Of a stretch of DNA of 64,000 bases, positions 1-12,055 are shown in pieces. The stretch lies in NCBI RefSeq assembly GCF_007565055.1, contig NC_044556.1, positions 134,515,808-134,579,807 of the forward strand, read 5' to 3'. The translations under genes were made by a program, and so were the position numbers. Source of the stretch: Rhinopithecus roxellana. Taxonomy: Eukaryota > Chordata > Mammalia > Primates > Cercopithecidae. Under the pieces are notes generated by a model, which was given only the letters and a program-made list of their open reading frames with translations, was not told the DNA's origin and ran no database searches. Numbering within the stretch: position 1 is the stretch's first letter; every line of letters begins with the position of its first letter.

Positions 1-408
1 AATAGTTTAGTGGGGGCAGGGAACAGCAAGAGGTAGGAGGAAAGCCATTCAGTAAATCCCCCAAATCCCATTGTTTGCCCTGCTCATTTGAGCAACTGCT
101 CCCATTGTCAGGAGAAGGTCCTTCCTGTATGAATGTTTACATCACAAATAAAATGCAGCTTCAGTAGACATTCAATAGAAGTTGAGTTGTTTATGTAGTA
201 ACAAGAAGTACTAAGGCTGGAGATGTTATAAATAGCATTGAACATACATCAGTACACATAGATTTTTCTGTTTACTAAAACATTTCTGCTCTCAAGCGGA
301 GGGATTAAAAATGGGGTGACTGTCTCTCTTTCTAAGGTAGTGCTTCTCTTCACTGGGGCATGGTACATCTGGATTGATCTGATAGGCATCTGGAGTTGGG
401 CTGTTGGT

Positions 409-445
409 GTCGTCGTCGTCGTCTTCTTCTTCTTCTTTTTCTTTC
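409..445 (+). repeat. (GTC)n(TTC)n microsatellite
   Basis: Five GTC units (409-423) run into TTC units and a pyrimidine-rich stretch that leads to a T34 tract (471-504), the tail of the antisense FLAM next to it. Confidence 0.9.
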
Positions 446-468
446 TTCTATCTTTTCTTTCTCTTCTT

Positions 469-470
<2 letters not shown>

Positions 471-508
<38 letters not shown>

Positions 509-588
509 AATGGGGTTTCACTATGTTGCCCAGGCTGGTCTCAAACTCCTGGGTTCAATCAGTCCTCCGGCCTTGGCCTCCCTAGTAT
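471..588 (-). mobile_element. FLAM (free left Alu monomer), antisense
   Basis: A T34 run followed by the reverse complement of an Alu left arm (TGGGGTTTCACTATGTTGCC and following), with no right arm. Confidence 0.75.
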
Positions 589-1824
589 CTTCTAAGTAGT
601 CTAGATAAGACACAGTCAATGTGTGTGAAAGGCAAATGGTAAAGTGACAGTTGTTTTTTACCTGTGGTACAGCAGATGCTCTGAATTCTGTAGCTTTCCA
701 TCACTGTTTGATGTTGAGGACAAGTGTCCTTTCTTGCCTCTAGCTATGGAGAAACCTGCCATCATCTTCAACTCTAAGCACCACTGCTGGAGGCAGTATT
801 GTCAGTATCAGCACCTTACCTCACTCCTGGGACCCAGGAACACCCCTTGAGTCTTGCTTAGGACCTCAGAGTCTCAGCCATCCAGGCTTTGAACTGGTCC
901 ATTCCTTCTATGTAGTGTGTTGGCCTAGTCCATTGAATGGACTGTTCTCATGCCAGTAGGACAGGGCTCCCCAGTGCTTCCACACACTCTGTCTTTGGTC
1001 TTCTTGACAGAATGTTGTTGGTGTTCAGCTTTCAGCTTATAATAATGGGTGCTTGAGTTGGAGGGGGAAGTACCACAAAATACAACGAGTCCAAGATTTT
1101 TGGTTTTAAGCATACCAAGTAGGCAGCCACCTGATGTTGAGAGCCTTGGCGGGTTAGGGATCTCCATGTCTTAGGACACTGCAACTGATAAATCTGCTCC
1201 TGATCATTGCTACCGCCAAAAGATGTGTCTTATCAGTGAGCCCATTTCCTGTACTACAGAACCAGAGCCAGGAGTCAGCCAATGTTTAGAAAGGATCCAA
1301 GTCTGGCTGCTGCATTTCCTGTCTTGTAGATTGATGACCTTTAGCTGTTTTGTTGATGTCATTGTGTATCTGTTTTTTGGGGGATGAGTATAACAAGGAA
1401 GGAAAATGGTTAATCTAGCAAGAACTCATTACACCATGAATGATGGAGAGTAGGCTCCTGTTTTATTCCGATTTGATTTGTTTGCTTCATTGGGGAAAAC
1501 AAATGATCATGTCACCTTATAGAGAATTTCACTTTCTCTTTGACGTACAAATAAACAGCCTCCCACGTTTCATTTATTTTTGCCACTGCTGGAATGGTTG
1601 ATTAAAACAAAAACAAAAACAAAAAACATTGTTATGCTGCTTTCCTATGTCCTGCCCTTCACCATTGGGTAGAGAAGGAAAACCAGTAAAATATCTATAT
1701 TCTTTTAAAAAATGAAGGACCCTTAACTATAAATGTCCCTTAGAAACCAGAGTCCATTATAGTGAGATGGATGAGCTGATAAACCAAACAAAATTAAATA
1801 ATAGGGAGGAGGACATGGGTCTTT

Positions 1825-1957
1825 TTTTTATTCCTTGTAATATGCCTTAGAGATTCACCTTTTGTTAATTTGTTAACAAAACACCAAAGTGTTTTTATTC
1901 CTTATAATATGCCTTAGGATTCACCTTTTGTTAATTTGTTAACAAAACACCAAAGTG
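1825..1957 (+). repeat. 67-bp tandem duplication with internal hairpin
   Basis: Unit 1 (1825-1891) and unit 2 (1892-1957) are almost identical, differing by one substitution (G to A) and one deleted base. Each carries a perfect 9-bp inverted repeat TTTTGTTAA/TTAACAAAA with a 4-base loop (first copy 1860-1881). High identity implies a recent duplication. No known repeat family is recognised. Confidence 0.9.
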
Positions 1958-2627
1958 TCACCTTCTTTCTTCCTGTCTTCCTCATTTGATGGAACATACC
2001 TAGTAATGAATACATTTGTTCATTTCCATTAAAAATGTGTATTCAGCCTAGGGCATACAAAACATATGTTCGGCATTAGTTGTTAGAGGGTTAAAGATGC
2101 TAGCCAATTTGGGTTTTCCCAAGACAAAAGCCTAACTGGCAACTTTGTGGCCTCTGGTTTCAAGTATACTTCCTATTTATATCCCGTGACACTCAGGTTC
2201 TTGAAACTTGGCAAAAAGGCTCCAGCGTTTTGTGATTTTTTTTTCCTCATTGGCCAATATCTATTTGTAATGAGCCAAACCTGGCTTGAGTAGCAGATCT
2301 ACAGGCCCATGTCTTGGAGGTATGTAGGTATTTGGCTATTGAGGGCACAGATTAGGAGGTCTCTTGACATTCTGTTGCTAGGTTACTGAACCCTCAATTA
2401 CTGAACCTTGAACAGAGTATTTGTGTTCTCAAATTGTTATTTATGGTCGAGAGCAGCTGCTATTCATATTTTGGGGGGGAATCCAGGGAAATATAAAATA
2501 AATAAAACTAAATAGTTAGATATAGTGCATCAAAAAGTAATTGTAAGAAAATGTTTATTACAAACCAGGTAAAAGAGATTGATTTCCCTGTCCTGTTCAT
2601 CTAACATCAGAAGAATTATAGTGTTCA

Positions 2628-2933
2628 GCTGGGTGCGGTGGCTCACGCCTGTAATCCCAGCACTTTGGGAGGCTGAGGCAGGCGGATTGCCTGAGGTCAG
2701 GAGTTCAAGACCAGCCTGGCCAACACGACGAAACCCTGTCTCTACTAAATATACAAAAATTAGCTGGGCATGGTGGCAGGTGCCTGTAATCCCATTTACT
2801 TGGGAGGCTGAGGCAGGAGAATCACTTGAACCTGGGAGGTGGAGGTTGCAGTAAGCTGAGATCATGCCATTGCACTCTGGCCTGGGCAACAGGAGCGAGA
2901 CTCTGTCTCAAAAAAAAAAAAAAAAAGAAGAAG
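2628..2933 (+). mobile_element. Full-length AluS
   Basis: Both monomers, A-rich linker and poly(A) tail are present. Flanked by a perfect 17-bp target-site duplication (2611-2627 and 2934-2950, AAGAATTATAGTGTTCA). Confidence 0.95.
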
Positions 2934-3389
2934 AAGAATTATAGTGTTCATGTGCAGACAGTTGTTGGTCAAGCCTTTGTAGAGCCATGGCATTAGCTCA
3001 GCCATGACCTAGACTTGTAATAGAAGTCAACTGATGCAATTGTGGATGCTGCAGACCAATCCTCGTGATCTCGGGGTAGGGCTTGGGATGTCAGTCTAGG
3101 GTATATCTTTTTCTTTCTTTGCCTTTTTACTCCTTTTCTACTAAATTTCCTCTTCTATTCATAATTTTTTATCATATGGACAAAAGTTTCTATTTAAAAA
3201 TAACCTTTATTCAGAGAATAATTACTACTTTGTGTAATTATACTCTCAACATTTGACCTTTTTATGCAGCCTCTAATAATTAGAAATTTTCAGCTGCACT
3301 TTTGGTAGAAGTTTTTTTTTTTGTTTTTGTTTTACTAATTTACGTAGGTTTCTCATCTTACATACTTTTGCTTTCTAACCAACATGTCA

Positions 3390-4440
3390 GGTGAGAAATG
3401 TTTATTAATCTCCTACTTTGTGCAATGAATTGAATAGAATCAAAGACATCAAAACTATGACTTGCCTTAAAAAGTTTATAAATGACCATGTATACAAGTT
3501 AACAATATAGAACAACAGTGAAGATGTCCCAAGGCTGTATATAGAATTATTTCCTAAATTAGAGGTAAATGCTAACTTCAGAGGGAAGAGGACTCCCTGT
3601 GGGCCAGGTTGGACTGAGATGGAAAAATAACTGCAGACAATTATAGACATGTAGCAACACAGATAGGTGAGGAATGGCCCACATAGACACACACAGATGA
3701 CGTTAGAGGAGGGGAAGATCTGAGTGCCTGGAGCAAGATTTCTTAGAGGTGATAGGACTTGTTCTGGACCTGGAAGGTTGGGTAGAATTTGAATAACAGA
3801 CAGAGATTAATGGGGAGGGCTTTCTATTTAAGGGGAAGACTGAGCAGAGAACAGGAAAGTACATAGTGGGGTTAGTAGCTAGAGACTAGACTGACTGGAG
3901 CAAGATGCCTATAGAAAGCTAGATGGGAATGGAAATACGGATGGAAAGCCTTTAATTCCATGAGAAGGGGTTAAAACTTTCTTTTGGAGGCATTTATTTA
4001 TTTTTTATTTATTGAGCACAAGTTCTGAGCTAAGCCCTGTTAGTAGCTGGTGATATACCACAGGGGACAAGAAACATATGTCTGTGCCTCTCAAGGAGTT
4101 TGCATTCCTTACTTATGAACCTAGTAGACAGGTAATTAGGAAGTAAGAATATCCTGCACTATGATGAGGGCTATGAAGGGTTAATTATGGGGTGTGCTGG
4201 GACTTTTTGGGAAGAACAGCTTACCTAGACCTTAAGTTATTAAGGCAAAGGTGAAAGGAGAGCCTTCTAGGCAGGGTGGTAGCACATGCCACCTGCAGGT
4301 GGCAGATGCAGAAGAAAAAGACAGCCCTCTGCTCACCATTTTCAAGAGGATTTGTTGAGTTTCTGCTCTCTGCCTGACAGGGCACCCAGCATAGCAAGAG
4401 AGACAAATACAAGAGATGGTTTCTGCCCTCAAAGCACTTA
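3390..4440 (+). mobile_element. Ancient interspersed repeat, probable LINE (L2/L3-like) relic
   Basis: Diverged text shared with 7080-7260, 20500-20800, 31080-31440, 35525-36200 and 51730-52740: a 'disease-of-length' sequence with phrases such as GTAGACAGGTAATTAGGAAG and TATGATGAGGGCTATGAAGG. I recognise the family as old and dispersed but cannot name the subfamily. It may be several pieces. Confidence 0.4.
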
Positions 4441-4750
4441 GTATCTATTTAGAGAGAGATGTTTAAGAAATATGAAATAGTTGACTCTCATAGTAAGAGT
4501 TTAGGAAAGAGAGCAAATTGAAGGAAGGCATGGAGTGGTATATAGCCTTCCTCCTAGAAAAATATAGCTTAAGCAGAAATGGAGAAGTGGCACTATGAGC
4601 AGAATATTGAGGAAGAGGGGTGGTTTTTGAGACCCACCTGATGTGTTGAAGAGGTTGCTTAGCTACCTGGAGCAGTAGGAAAAGGCAACAGGAGGTCAAC
4701 AGGGCTTGGTCCTGGGGAACCCCTAGTAAGTTGCCTAAACTCTGCCTCAG

Positions 4751-4815
4751 TTTTCTCTCTCTTTCTCTGTCTCTGTCTCTGTCTATCTCTCTGTCTGTCT
4801 GTCTCTCTCTCTTTT
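4751..4815 (+). repeat. TC/TCTG-rich microsatellite
   Basis: Imperfect (TC)n with TCTG and TCTA variants, at the poly(T) end of the adjacent antisense Alu monomer. Confidence 0.9.
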
Positions 4816-4935
4816 AAAGAGAGAAGGGATCTTACCATGTTGCCCAGGCTGATCAAGGACTCCTGGCCTCAAGTGACCCTCCCGCTTCAGCCTCCCAAAG
4901 TGTTGGGATTACAGGAGTGAGGCACCATGCCCAGT
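4816..4935 (-). mobile_element. Alu left-monomer (FLAM-like), antisense
   Basis: TCTTACCATGTTGCCCAGGC through TGTTGGGATTACAGGAGTGA to CATGCCCAG; a single old, diverged monomer. Confidence 0.8.
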
Positions 4936-7079
4936 GAGTTTTCTAATTTGTAAAATTAGGAACCTTGACCTCAGTCATGTCTAGCTTGAAAATCCAGGTA
5001 TATCTTGGACTTTACCCTAAAGGCATTAGTGAGTCATGGAGGATTTGGGACCAGAGGAAGGACCTAACAGAGTTTGTGCTTTAAGAATGCTAATTTGTCT
5101 TTCTCTTAGAAAATTAATGAGATAATTTATGAGAAGTAAAATTTTTTACTGAAATTTTTAATCATATTCTGATGCATTGAAAACTGCCAGTAGGATCATC
5201 CTGATTTCCATTGGACATGACTATGTGAGTTTTTTCCTCTTTCAAAAAAGCATAAAACAAATAAAAATCTGGGCATAGAAAAAGCTGATTAATAATAAGT
5301 AAGAGGTTTTGGGGCTTGGTCCAGAAAATAACCTACAAATTTAGATTTTAATTTAGATTCTAAAAATTCTTTTAAATTTTCAGAGAGATCTTGGAATTAG
5401 AAAATGCATGTCTTTTGTTTCTATTGGCCTGTTCCTGGGGTGGTAATGGCAGTGATGTAATAGAGGTGATGGGATATCATCCCAGATTCAGGAAAAATAA
5501 GCAGTTTGCCAGCTGTACCTTTGTCATATGCAGGAATGCAACCACCACAGCTGGGCCACCCACTGGAGGGCTCACAGAGACACAGAGCTGGGGCAAAGGC
5601 CTCCTTAGAATAGAATGTGGTCAGATCCTCAATTTATCCTAATGCTGTTATACTTTTTTCTGATAAAAGTGTGTGTCATCAAGTCACACCTTTAGTGCTC
5701 TATTCAGGTAAAAACTTCAAATTTTAATGTCTCAGACTAGATGTAGATGCGATGTGCTGGAGAGTGTTAGTTAACACCACGAGGTGCTGGCTGATGCATC
5801 TTGACGCTGCACTGCCGTCTCCTGGTGGTCAGCCTCAGGCATGTTCTTCCTGCCTGTGTTGTCTGCTTCTGAGCTTGTCACTGTGGTCTGTTTCTCTAAG
5901 TACCTTTTGCTGTAGGAAAGAACACCGTGTTCACTAATGATGCTACTTCACATGGAGAACATTGGCTGATTTAAAATAATTATTTTAGAATAGGCTACAT
6001 TTCTGGTAAAGGTCATTTGTGAGGTCCTTAATAGCTCATACCCTGTAACTCTATGTGTTCTTTAATAGTTTTCAGTGGCTGAAGAAGGGCATCGAGGTTA
6101 AGGAAGAGTATCTTGCCCTCACTTTTATGTTTTGTTATCTCAAACTCCATTAAACATCCCAGAAATGATGGTAGGTGTGGTCGAAAGACTCTTCAGTCCA
6201 GAGTAATGAGCAAACTCGTCAAGGACAGTAGAATCCTGGTACATGAGAAGGGTGAGGCCGTCACTCAACTGACTTTGTATTGCCCTCCTGGATCTCTTCT
6301 CTCAGTTACCTGTTTTTTGTTTTCCTTTAGTGATGATTGCACAGAATGTGTTTTTGGCCAAGTGCTACAAAATCAATGAAGTTCCCAAAAGTCTTGTGCA
6401 TTTCTTGAGAGCAATATGAGAACTGAGGTGCCTTTTTCTTAAATGTGGTAGGTTAAAAGGGCATTGATTTGTGCTACCTGAGAATAATATTTATAATTTC
6501 AATTTGTTTGGCCGTCTAAGGACATCACCCTTAAATACTTCTTTGTTATGGCAAACTAATCAAAGATTTAAGTTTAAGCAAAAACATACAAGCAAACAAA
6601 AACCTTGTTTTTCTAGATGGGCAAGGTTAGAGGTACCAGTAAATATCCCTAGATTCTATTTGAAAGTGAGGAAATGGACATTAGATCTAGTTGTCTTACC
6701 CATTTTGGAATCTCTGGTCCCTAGTGGAATGTTGAGGACTAAGCAGTTTCCCCAGAAGTGATTGTTGAAACAAATAAATAGCACAAGTTTGGGGGGCAGA
6801 TTAGGGCCAATCATACAAGTGCAAACAGCTTTCAAAATTCCATTATACTGGTATGAAACTACATTTTACTCCTTTTCTGTCTTTTTAGTGAGTATATACT
6901 AAACATAATTTAAGATTCTCTATGATGGCCCAGATAAACATTTTTAAATTTAGTTGTTGGTGATGAACTAAAGAAGTCATTGTCCATGCAGGTGACCCGG
7001 ACATGGGGCTGAGATGGGTACTCCCTTCCTTAAAAGCTGTCACATCTCTTCGTGAAAAGGAGTTTCTAAGAAAATTCAT

Positions 7080-7260
7080 TCATTCATTTATTGCAAACCT
7101 ACTATGAGCTTGACATTGCGCTGGAGGGAATACAGAAAGGAATGATGAGGAGATGGTCATGGCCTTGAAAACCTGCCTGGGGAAGGAGACAGACACATAA
7201 AAGTATGATAGTTTGCAGATGTGAGCTACTTGCTCATTGAGGCTGTGATGAAACAGGAGA
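7080..7260 (+). mobile_element. Ancient interspersed repeat fragment
   Basis: TTCATTCATTTATTGCAAACCTACTATGAGC-type text (start quoted in part) with a 'tally' region like the copies at 31080 and 51730. Family not named. Confidence 0.35.
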
Positions 7261-7599
7261 GAGCTCGCTGAACTTGACTTGTCTTTACATAGCCTTTCGC
7301 TTTAGAGCACTTGGATATGGCACACAGAGGCTGACCTTCCCGCCCCAGCACAGGAGAAACCCTTGGCACTGCTCAGGGCTGCTGTAAAGGGAGCATGTAC
7401 TTCTCCTGCTGCAGAACTGCTGTCTTCCGCTTTCTGTCTGCGTCCAGTCTGCCTGTTTATGTTTGGTACAATTCCTAAAAACACCAAGCTGCCAAAATTA
7501 ACCTCTCATCTTTCTTTCCCATCTCTTCTTTCTAGTGTCTCTTGCCCCTGCCCCTCTCGTCTTAGAGTTCATCACCATTCCATCACATAATAATGATAA

Positions 7600-7795
7600 C
7601 AGTGATGGTAATGACAATACTATCTATTATTGATTGCTTACTATGTGCCAGGTGCTGTCCTAAACACTTTACATAGATCATCTCATCTGCCCTTCTCAAA
7701 ATTCATGAGGTCATATATCATTTTATAAATGAGTACCCAAGGCACTGTGAAGTAAGTAATTTGCCCAGAGATACAAAATTTGCCCAGAGTCACAA
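7600..7795 (-). mobile_element. MIR element, antisense
   Basis: Contains TGCTTACTATGTGCCAGGTG, CATCTCATCTGCCCTTCTCA and a TTTTATAAATGAG block, the reverse complement of the MIR core. The end has a 19-bp tandem step (7758-7776, 7777-7795) around TTTGCCCAGAG. Confidence 0.7.
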
Positions 7796-7852
7796 AATTC
7801 ACAAAATACTGGGTATTCTCTGTTGTAGTTTTCATCTTTAGAACTTTTATGG

Positions 7853-7853
<1 letters not shown>

Positions 7854-7902
<49 letters not shown>

Positions 7903-7932
7903 CAGACAGAGAGATTGAGAGAGAGAAAGAGA
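7854..7932 (+). repeat. (TG)n followed by (GA)n microsatellite
   Basis: About 18 TG units (7854-7890) then GA/GACA-rich sequence. Confidence 0.95.
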
Positions 7933-8504
7933 ATAAGACTAGTCCTTCCGCCAAAAACGAGGGTTTTATGTTTACTTTCGTTGTTTTCAGGGAACTTCCC
8001 AATCTTGAGCTGTTCTAGACAGAGCTTGACAGTTCCAGAAGGAAGACTTTCGGTTAGTCAAGGCTTTCCTCTAGAGATGCTTATTTCCATGAGCAGCTCT
8101 CTGGCTAGCAGGATAGAAGCAGGTTTTCTGAATCATTGGATCATCTCAGACTCTCTTCAGACCTGAAATAATGTGGCCTGAGGCAGAGCACAAGGAGAGA
8201 AGAATCTTAGGTCACAGTTTACATCAGTCTCTCATGGATAATTTTATTCATTTTATTAAGGAGGGAGAAAAAAGGAGGAAGGAGGTTATTTTGGAAGGGA
8301 AAAGGGATATGTATTTAAATTTTAAGGGAAACAGTTTTTCAATTTGTAGGATTCAGATCTTTTCAAAGTATTATAATAGTATATTACTTTATTAAAATGA
8401 TTGACAATCCCAAGAATATTAAATATATTTGTATTCAAATATCAGTACCAAGTCAAGTACTCAAAATATGAATAGGCTTTTTGTTTTTTAAAAAAACGAT
8501 TATT

Positions 8505-8818
8505 GGCTGGCATGGTGGCTCATGCTTGTAATCCCAGCACTTTGGGAGGCTGAGGCAGGTGGATCACCTGAGGTCAGGAGTTCAAGACTAGCCTGAACAA
8601 CATGGCGAAACCCCATCTCTACTAAAAACACAAAAATTAGCCTGGTGTGGTGGCACACACCTGTAATCCCAGCTACTCAGGAGGCTGAGGCAGGAGAATT
8701 GCTTGAACTCAGGAGGCAGAGGTGCAGTGAGCCAAGATTGTGCCACTGCACTCCAGCCTGGGCAGCACAGCAAGACTCCACCTCAAAAACAAAGCAAAAC
8801 GAAACAAACAAACAAAAA
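8505..8818 (+). mobile_element. Full-length Alu (S-type)
   Basis: GGCTGGCATGGTGGCTCATG through both monomers to a CAAA-rich tail; directly followed head-to-tail by another Alu. Confidence 0.93.
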
Positions 8819-8820
8819 GG

Positions 8821-9140
8821 ACAGGCTCCGTAGCCCATGTCTGTAGTCCCAGCACTTTGGCAGGCTGAGACGGGTGGATCACCTGAGGTCAAGAGTTTGA
8901 AACCAGTGTGGCCAACATGGTGAAACCCTGTCTCTACTAAAAATACAAAAAAAAAAAAAAAAAAATTCAGCCAGGCATGGTGGCACGTGCCTGTAGTCCA
9001 GCTACTCAGGAGGCCAAGGCACGAGAATTGCTTGAACCCAGCAGGCGGAGGTTGCAGTGAGCCGAGATCGCGCCACTGCATTCCAGCCTAGGTGACAGAA
9101 TGAGACTCTGTAATCAAAACAAAACAAAACAAAACAAATG
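8821..9140 (+). mobile_element. Full-length Alu, tandem with the previous one
   Basis: Both monomers are present, with an 18-base or longer A-run in the middle linker and a CAAAA-repeat tail. It sits in the tail of the upstream Alu. Confidence 0.93.
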
Positions 9141-9767
9141 AACAACAACAACAAAAAACTATTCTCACATTTGCTTCTAATGATTAGCTTAGAAAATTAA
9201 TGATCTTTCGTGTGTTTGTTATATTTCCTTACGTCAACCTCAGTAACCAGCTTAAGGCTGAGATACAAGTCATGCTAGCAGTAAACTAAGGGATTGAACT
9301 GGATTAATATGTGGAATATACTGGATTTGTGTAGAAATTGAGGCTTTGCAATTCAATGATGAAAACACATGTGCTTTTCAGATGTGTGCATGGGCCAAGG
9401 GATCAGTGGCATTAACTCTTTTTTGTCATCTGGCACCATGAAAGTAAACTGCAGGTTTCTGAGAGATTAATCCAGCTACAGTTCTCTGCTGTAGTTTATG
9501 GTGTTAGGGAGGATCAGCAGCTCAGACTGATAGGACATCTGTTTTACTATCCTCTCCATCAGCAAATGCTTACGGAGGGTCTGCTAAGAGTTGCACATTT
9601 TGCTGTATGATCCTGCATCCCTTGGTGCATAAAATAAAGCTGGGGCAAGCACTAATTTAATCAGCTTGAAATATCTTCTGACTCTCACGAGCATCTCTGA
9701 TCCTTTGTTTCCTTGTAATGTACATTAGTCATCGGGATTTCATTTTACTTTATTATGTTTATGATCC

Positions 9768-9850
9768 GGCCCTGGCTGGATGCTGGTCCTCCAAGGGCAG
9801 GAATCCTGTCTGTTTCTTACACTGTGTTTCAACATGTGGAGTGCCCAGGA
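9768..9850 (+). mobile_element. L2 3'-end-like fragment
   Basis: CTGGTCCTCCAAGGGCAGGA followed by CTGTCTGTTTCTTACACTG resembles the conserved 3' end of L2. Short and diverged. Confidence 0.35.
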
Positions 9851-10480
9851 TGTTCTTCCGTGGCTATTCTGGAAGGATCACGACTTATTCTCTTTGATTA
9901 AAATCAATTTGTGCCTTTTAGTAATTCGACTTATTCTACCTTCACTTTTGTGTGTTTTTATTTATTTATTTAAAAAAATCTCTCCCTTTCCATCTGTTTT
10001 CTCTCATTTTCTCTGTCTGTTCCTGGTCGTCGGTAGTCTGAGTGTGCTTGGGTTAGGTCAGCGAAGTTGCCTGCTATCAGGGCCCTCTGGGCAAGCTGAT
10101 TTCACCCAGTGCTCATGAAAAGCCCCACGTCTGACTAGAAGTGTTATCCACCTGGCATCACAGAGTACATGCAGAATATTACCTTGCATATATAAGTATT
10201 TATTCAAAGCATTTTCTTATCTACTTAGATTTTCAAAACAGGCCAAAAAAAAAAAAAAAGAGGGAAAACAGGTGCTGCTATTATTAATTTTAAGATACTA
10301 ACAAGGAAATCACATGGCTTTGTCCTAAGTGACATGGGGAACCAGCAACATATCTGTCAAGAAATTCTAGTCACAGATGTCTTTCTGTAAAAGCAGTGGT
10401 GCAGAGGTCACCCATGACAAAAACTAAAGACCTCCTGCAAATTACCTTTGGTATTCTGGGTCTTAGAAGTAGAAGAAGAG

Positions 10481-10768
10481 GGCCAGGCGTCGTGGCTCAT
10501 GCCTGAAATCCCAGCACTTTGGGAGGCCAAGACGGGAAGATCACTTGAGGTTAGGAGCTTGAGACCAGCCTGGCCAACATGGCGAAATCCCATCTCTGCT
10601 AAAAATACAAAAATGATCCGGGCATGGTGGTATGCACTTGTAATCCCAGCTACTATGGAGGCTTACTTGAATCCAGGAGGTGGAGTTGCAGTGAACCGAG
10701 ATATGCCACTGCACTCCAGCCTGGGCAACAGAGCAAGACTCTTTCTCAAAACAAAACAAAATAAAAGG
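10481..10768 (+). mobile_element. Alu (S/J-type), slightly deleted
   Basis: GGCCAGGCGTCGTGGCTCAT to a CAAAA tail; the right monomer has small deletions (no GAGGCAGGAGAAT block). Confidence 0.92.
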
Positions 10769-12005
10769 AACAAGAAAGAGAACTCAGTGTCCAGGAATAT
10801 CTGCCATTGCCCTTGACCACTGAGGAGCAAATCTAGAAGCAGCGTAAGTCTTCTGCATGGGTCCACACAGCTGTGAACTTGTGACTTTAATCGGGAGCTG
10901 GTGTTTTCTTCTCTTGCCTTCTCAGAAATGGTGTCAGCCACACATGAGCTCATGTGAACATACACAGGTAACACAGAGGAGTTTTCTGGTGCAGGAGAAA
11001 GGTGCAACACTCTTAAATACTTAGCTGAAGAACAATTATTGCACCATCTTTTTCTAATCATCTCCCTATAAGAAACACTGTTAAAATTAATTTCATTCAT
11101 TAAAGGCAAGATAGAGAAGAAGAAATAGGGGAGCTAAGCTGTGTTTATTTTTCCAGCAAATACACAATTGAAATCAACACTATTAGGCCAAAACATCATT
11201 GGTGATCATCTTTAGACCTTATAGGGCCTCCTGAAAAATTTGAGGTTTCAGACTTGCAAGTATGTCCTAATTGAGTTAGTACCAAAAACAAAGAGTGTAA
11301 ATAAATTGAATGTGGTAAGACATGGCTTTTTTTTAAGTGGTCATTTCATCCTTCATGTCACTACTTGGACATATGTTGAAGTAGATCGTAGAGTCTAAGA
11401 AAGAGGCTGAGACACATGAAGCCCCGCCGTGGTCCTGAGGCAGGTGTGTGGCAGCTGGGACCAGAGCTCGGGCTTCTCATGCCCTCTACAACACTCTTTC
11501 CACTTGCCACGTCTTCTTCTTGGCCTCACACCTTACTGCCTGAATCCAGCAGAAATGTGTCCTATTGTATAAGCACTTATTGTGGTTACATTTCTGAGAG
11601 ACACATCTGTAGAATTACTATATGTGGACATGAGAGTTTTCCCATAAAGAAGGCAGAAGCCAAAATCCTCGTATCTTTGGAGTTAATAGCATATTGTCGA
11701 TTGTCATGCCATCAGATGAGTGTGAGTCGAGGAATGAATGTGTTCTGTGATGCCAGCGATTGCGGGGTAATGAAAGGCTTGACTTTTCTAGATTATTCTC
11801 ATGTCAAATGTGACATCTCTTTATGTATTATTTTTAACATTCACAATGAAATGTGAAATGGTGTTAACAGTAGCCCAAGGATACCAAAGCTTCAAGATTA
11901 GAAATCACTTTTAAGTTGTCTTTCTTCTTCCTGCTCGGTGGGCTGCTGTATTAACACTCATTATAGTGAAGCCGAGCAGATGGGCAAATAGACTGATTAG
12001 TTTTA

Positions 12006-12019
12006 TATGTATGTGTGTG

Positions 12020-12054
<35 letters not shown>
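12006..12054 (+). repeat. Compound (TG)(TA)(GA) microsatellite
   Basis: TGTATGTGTG, then about ten TA units, then about eight GA units. Confidence 0.95.

Positions 12055-12055
<1 letters not shown>

Noticed and set aside
2530..2889. Alu-encoded open frames here and at 8677-9081, 18795-19057, 24652-25101, 29457-29944 and 56398-56688
   Set aside because: The peptides are standard translations of Alu sequence in either orientation, not genes.
11416..11856. 146-codon open frame, longest repeat-free ORF on the + strand
   Set aside because: Length is within chance expectation for 64 kb in six frames. No splice context, no recognisable domain, cysteine-rich random-looking composition.
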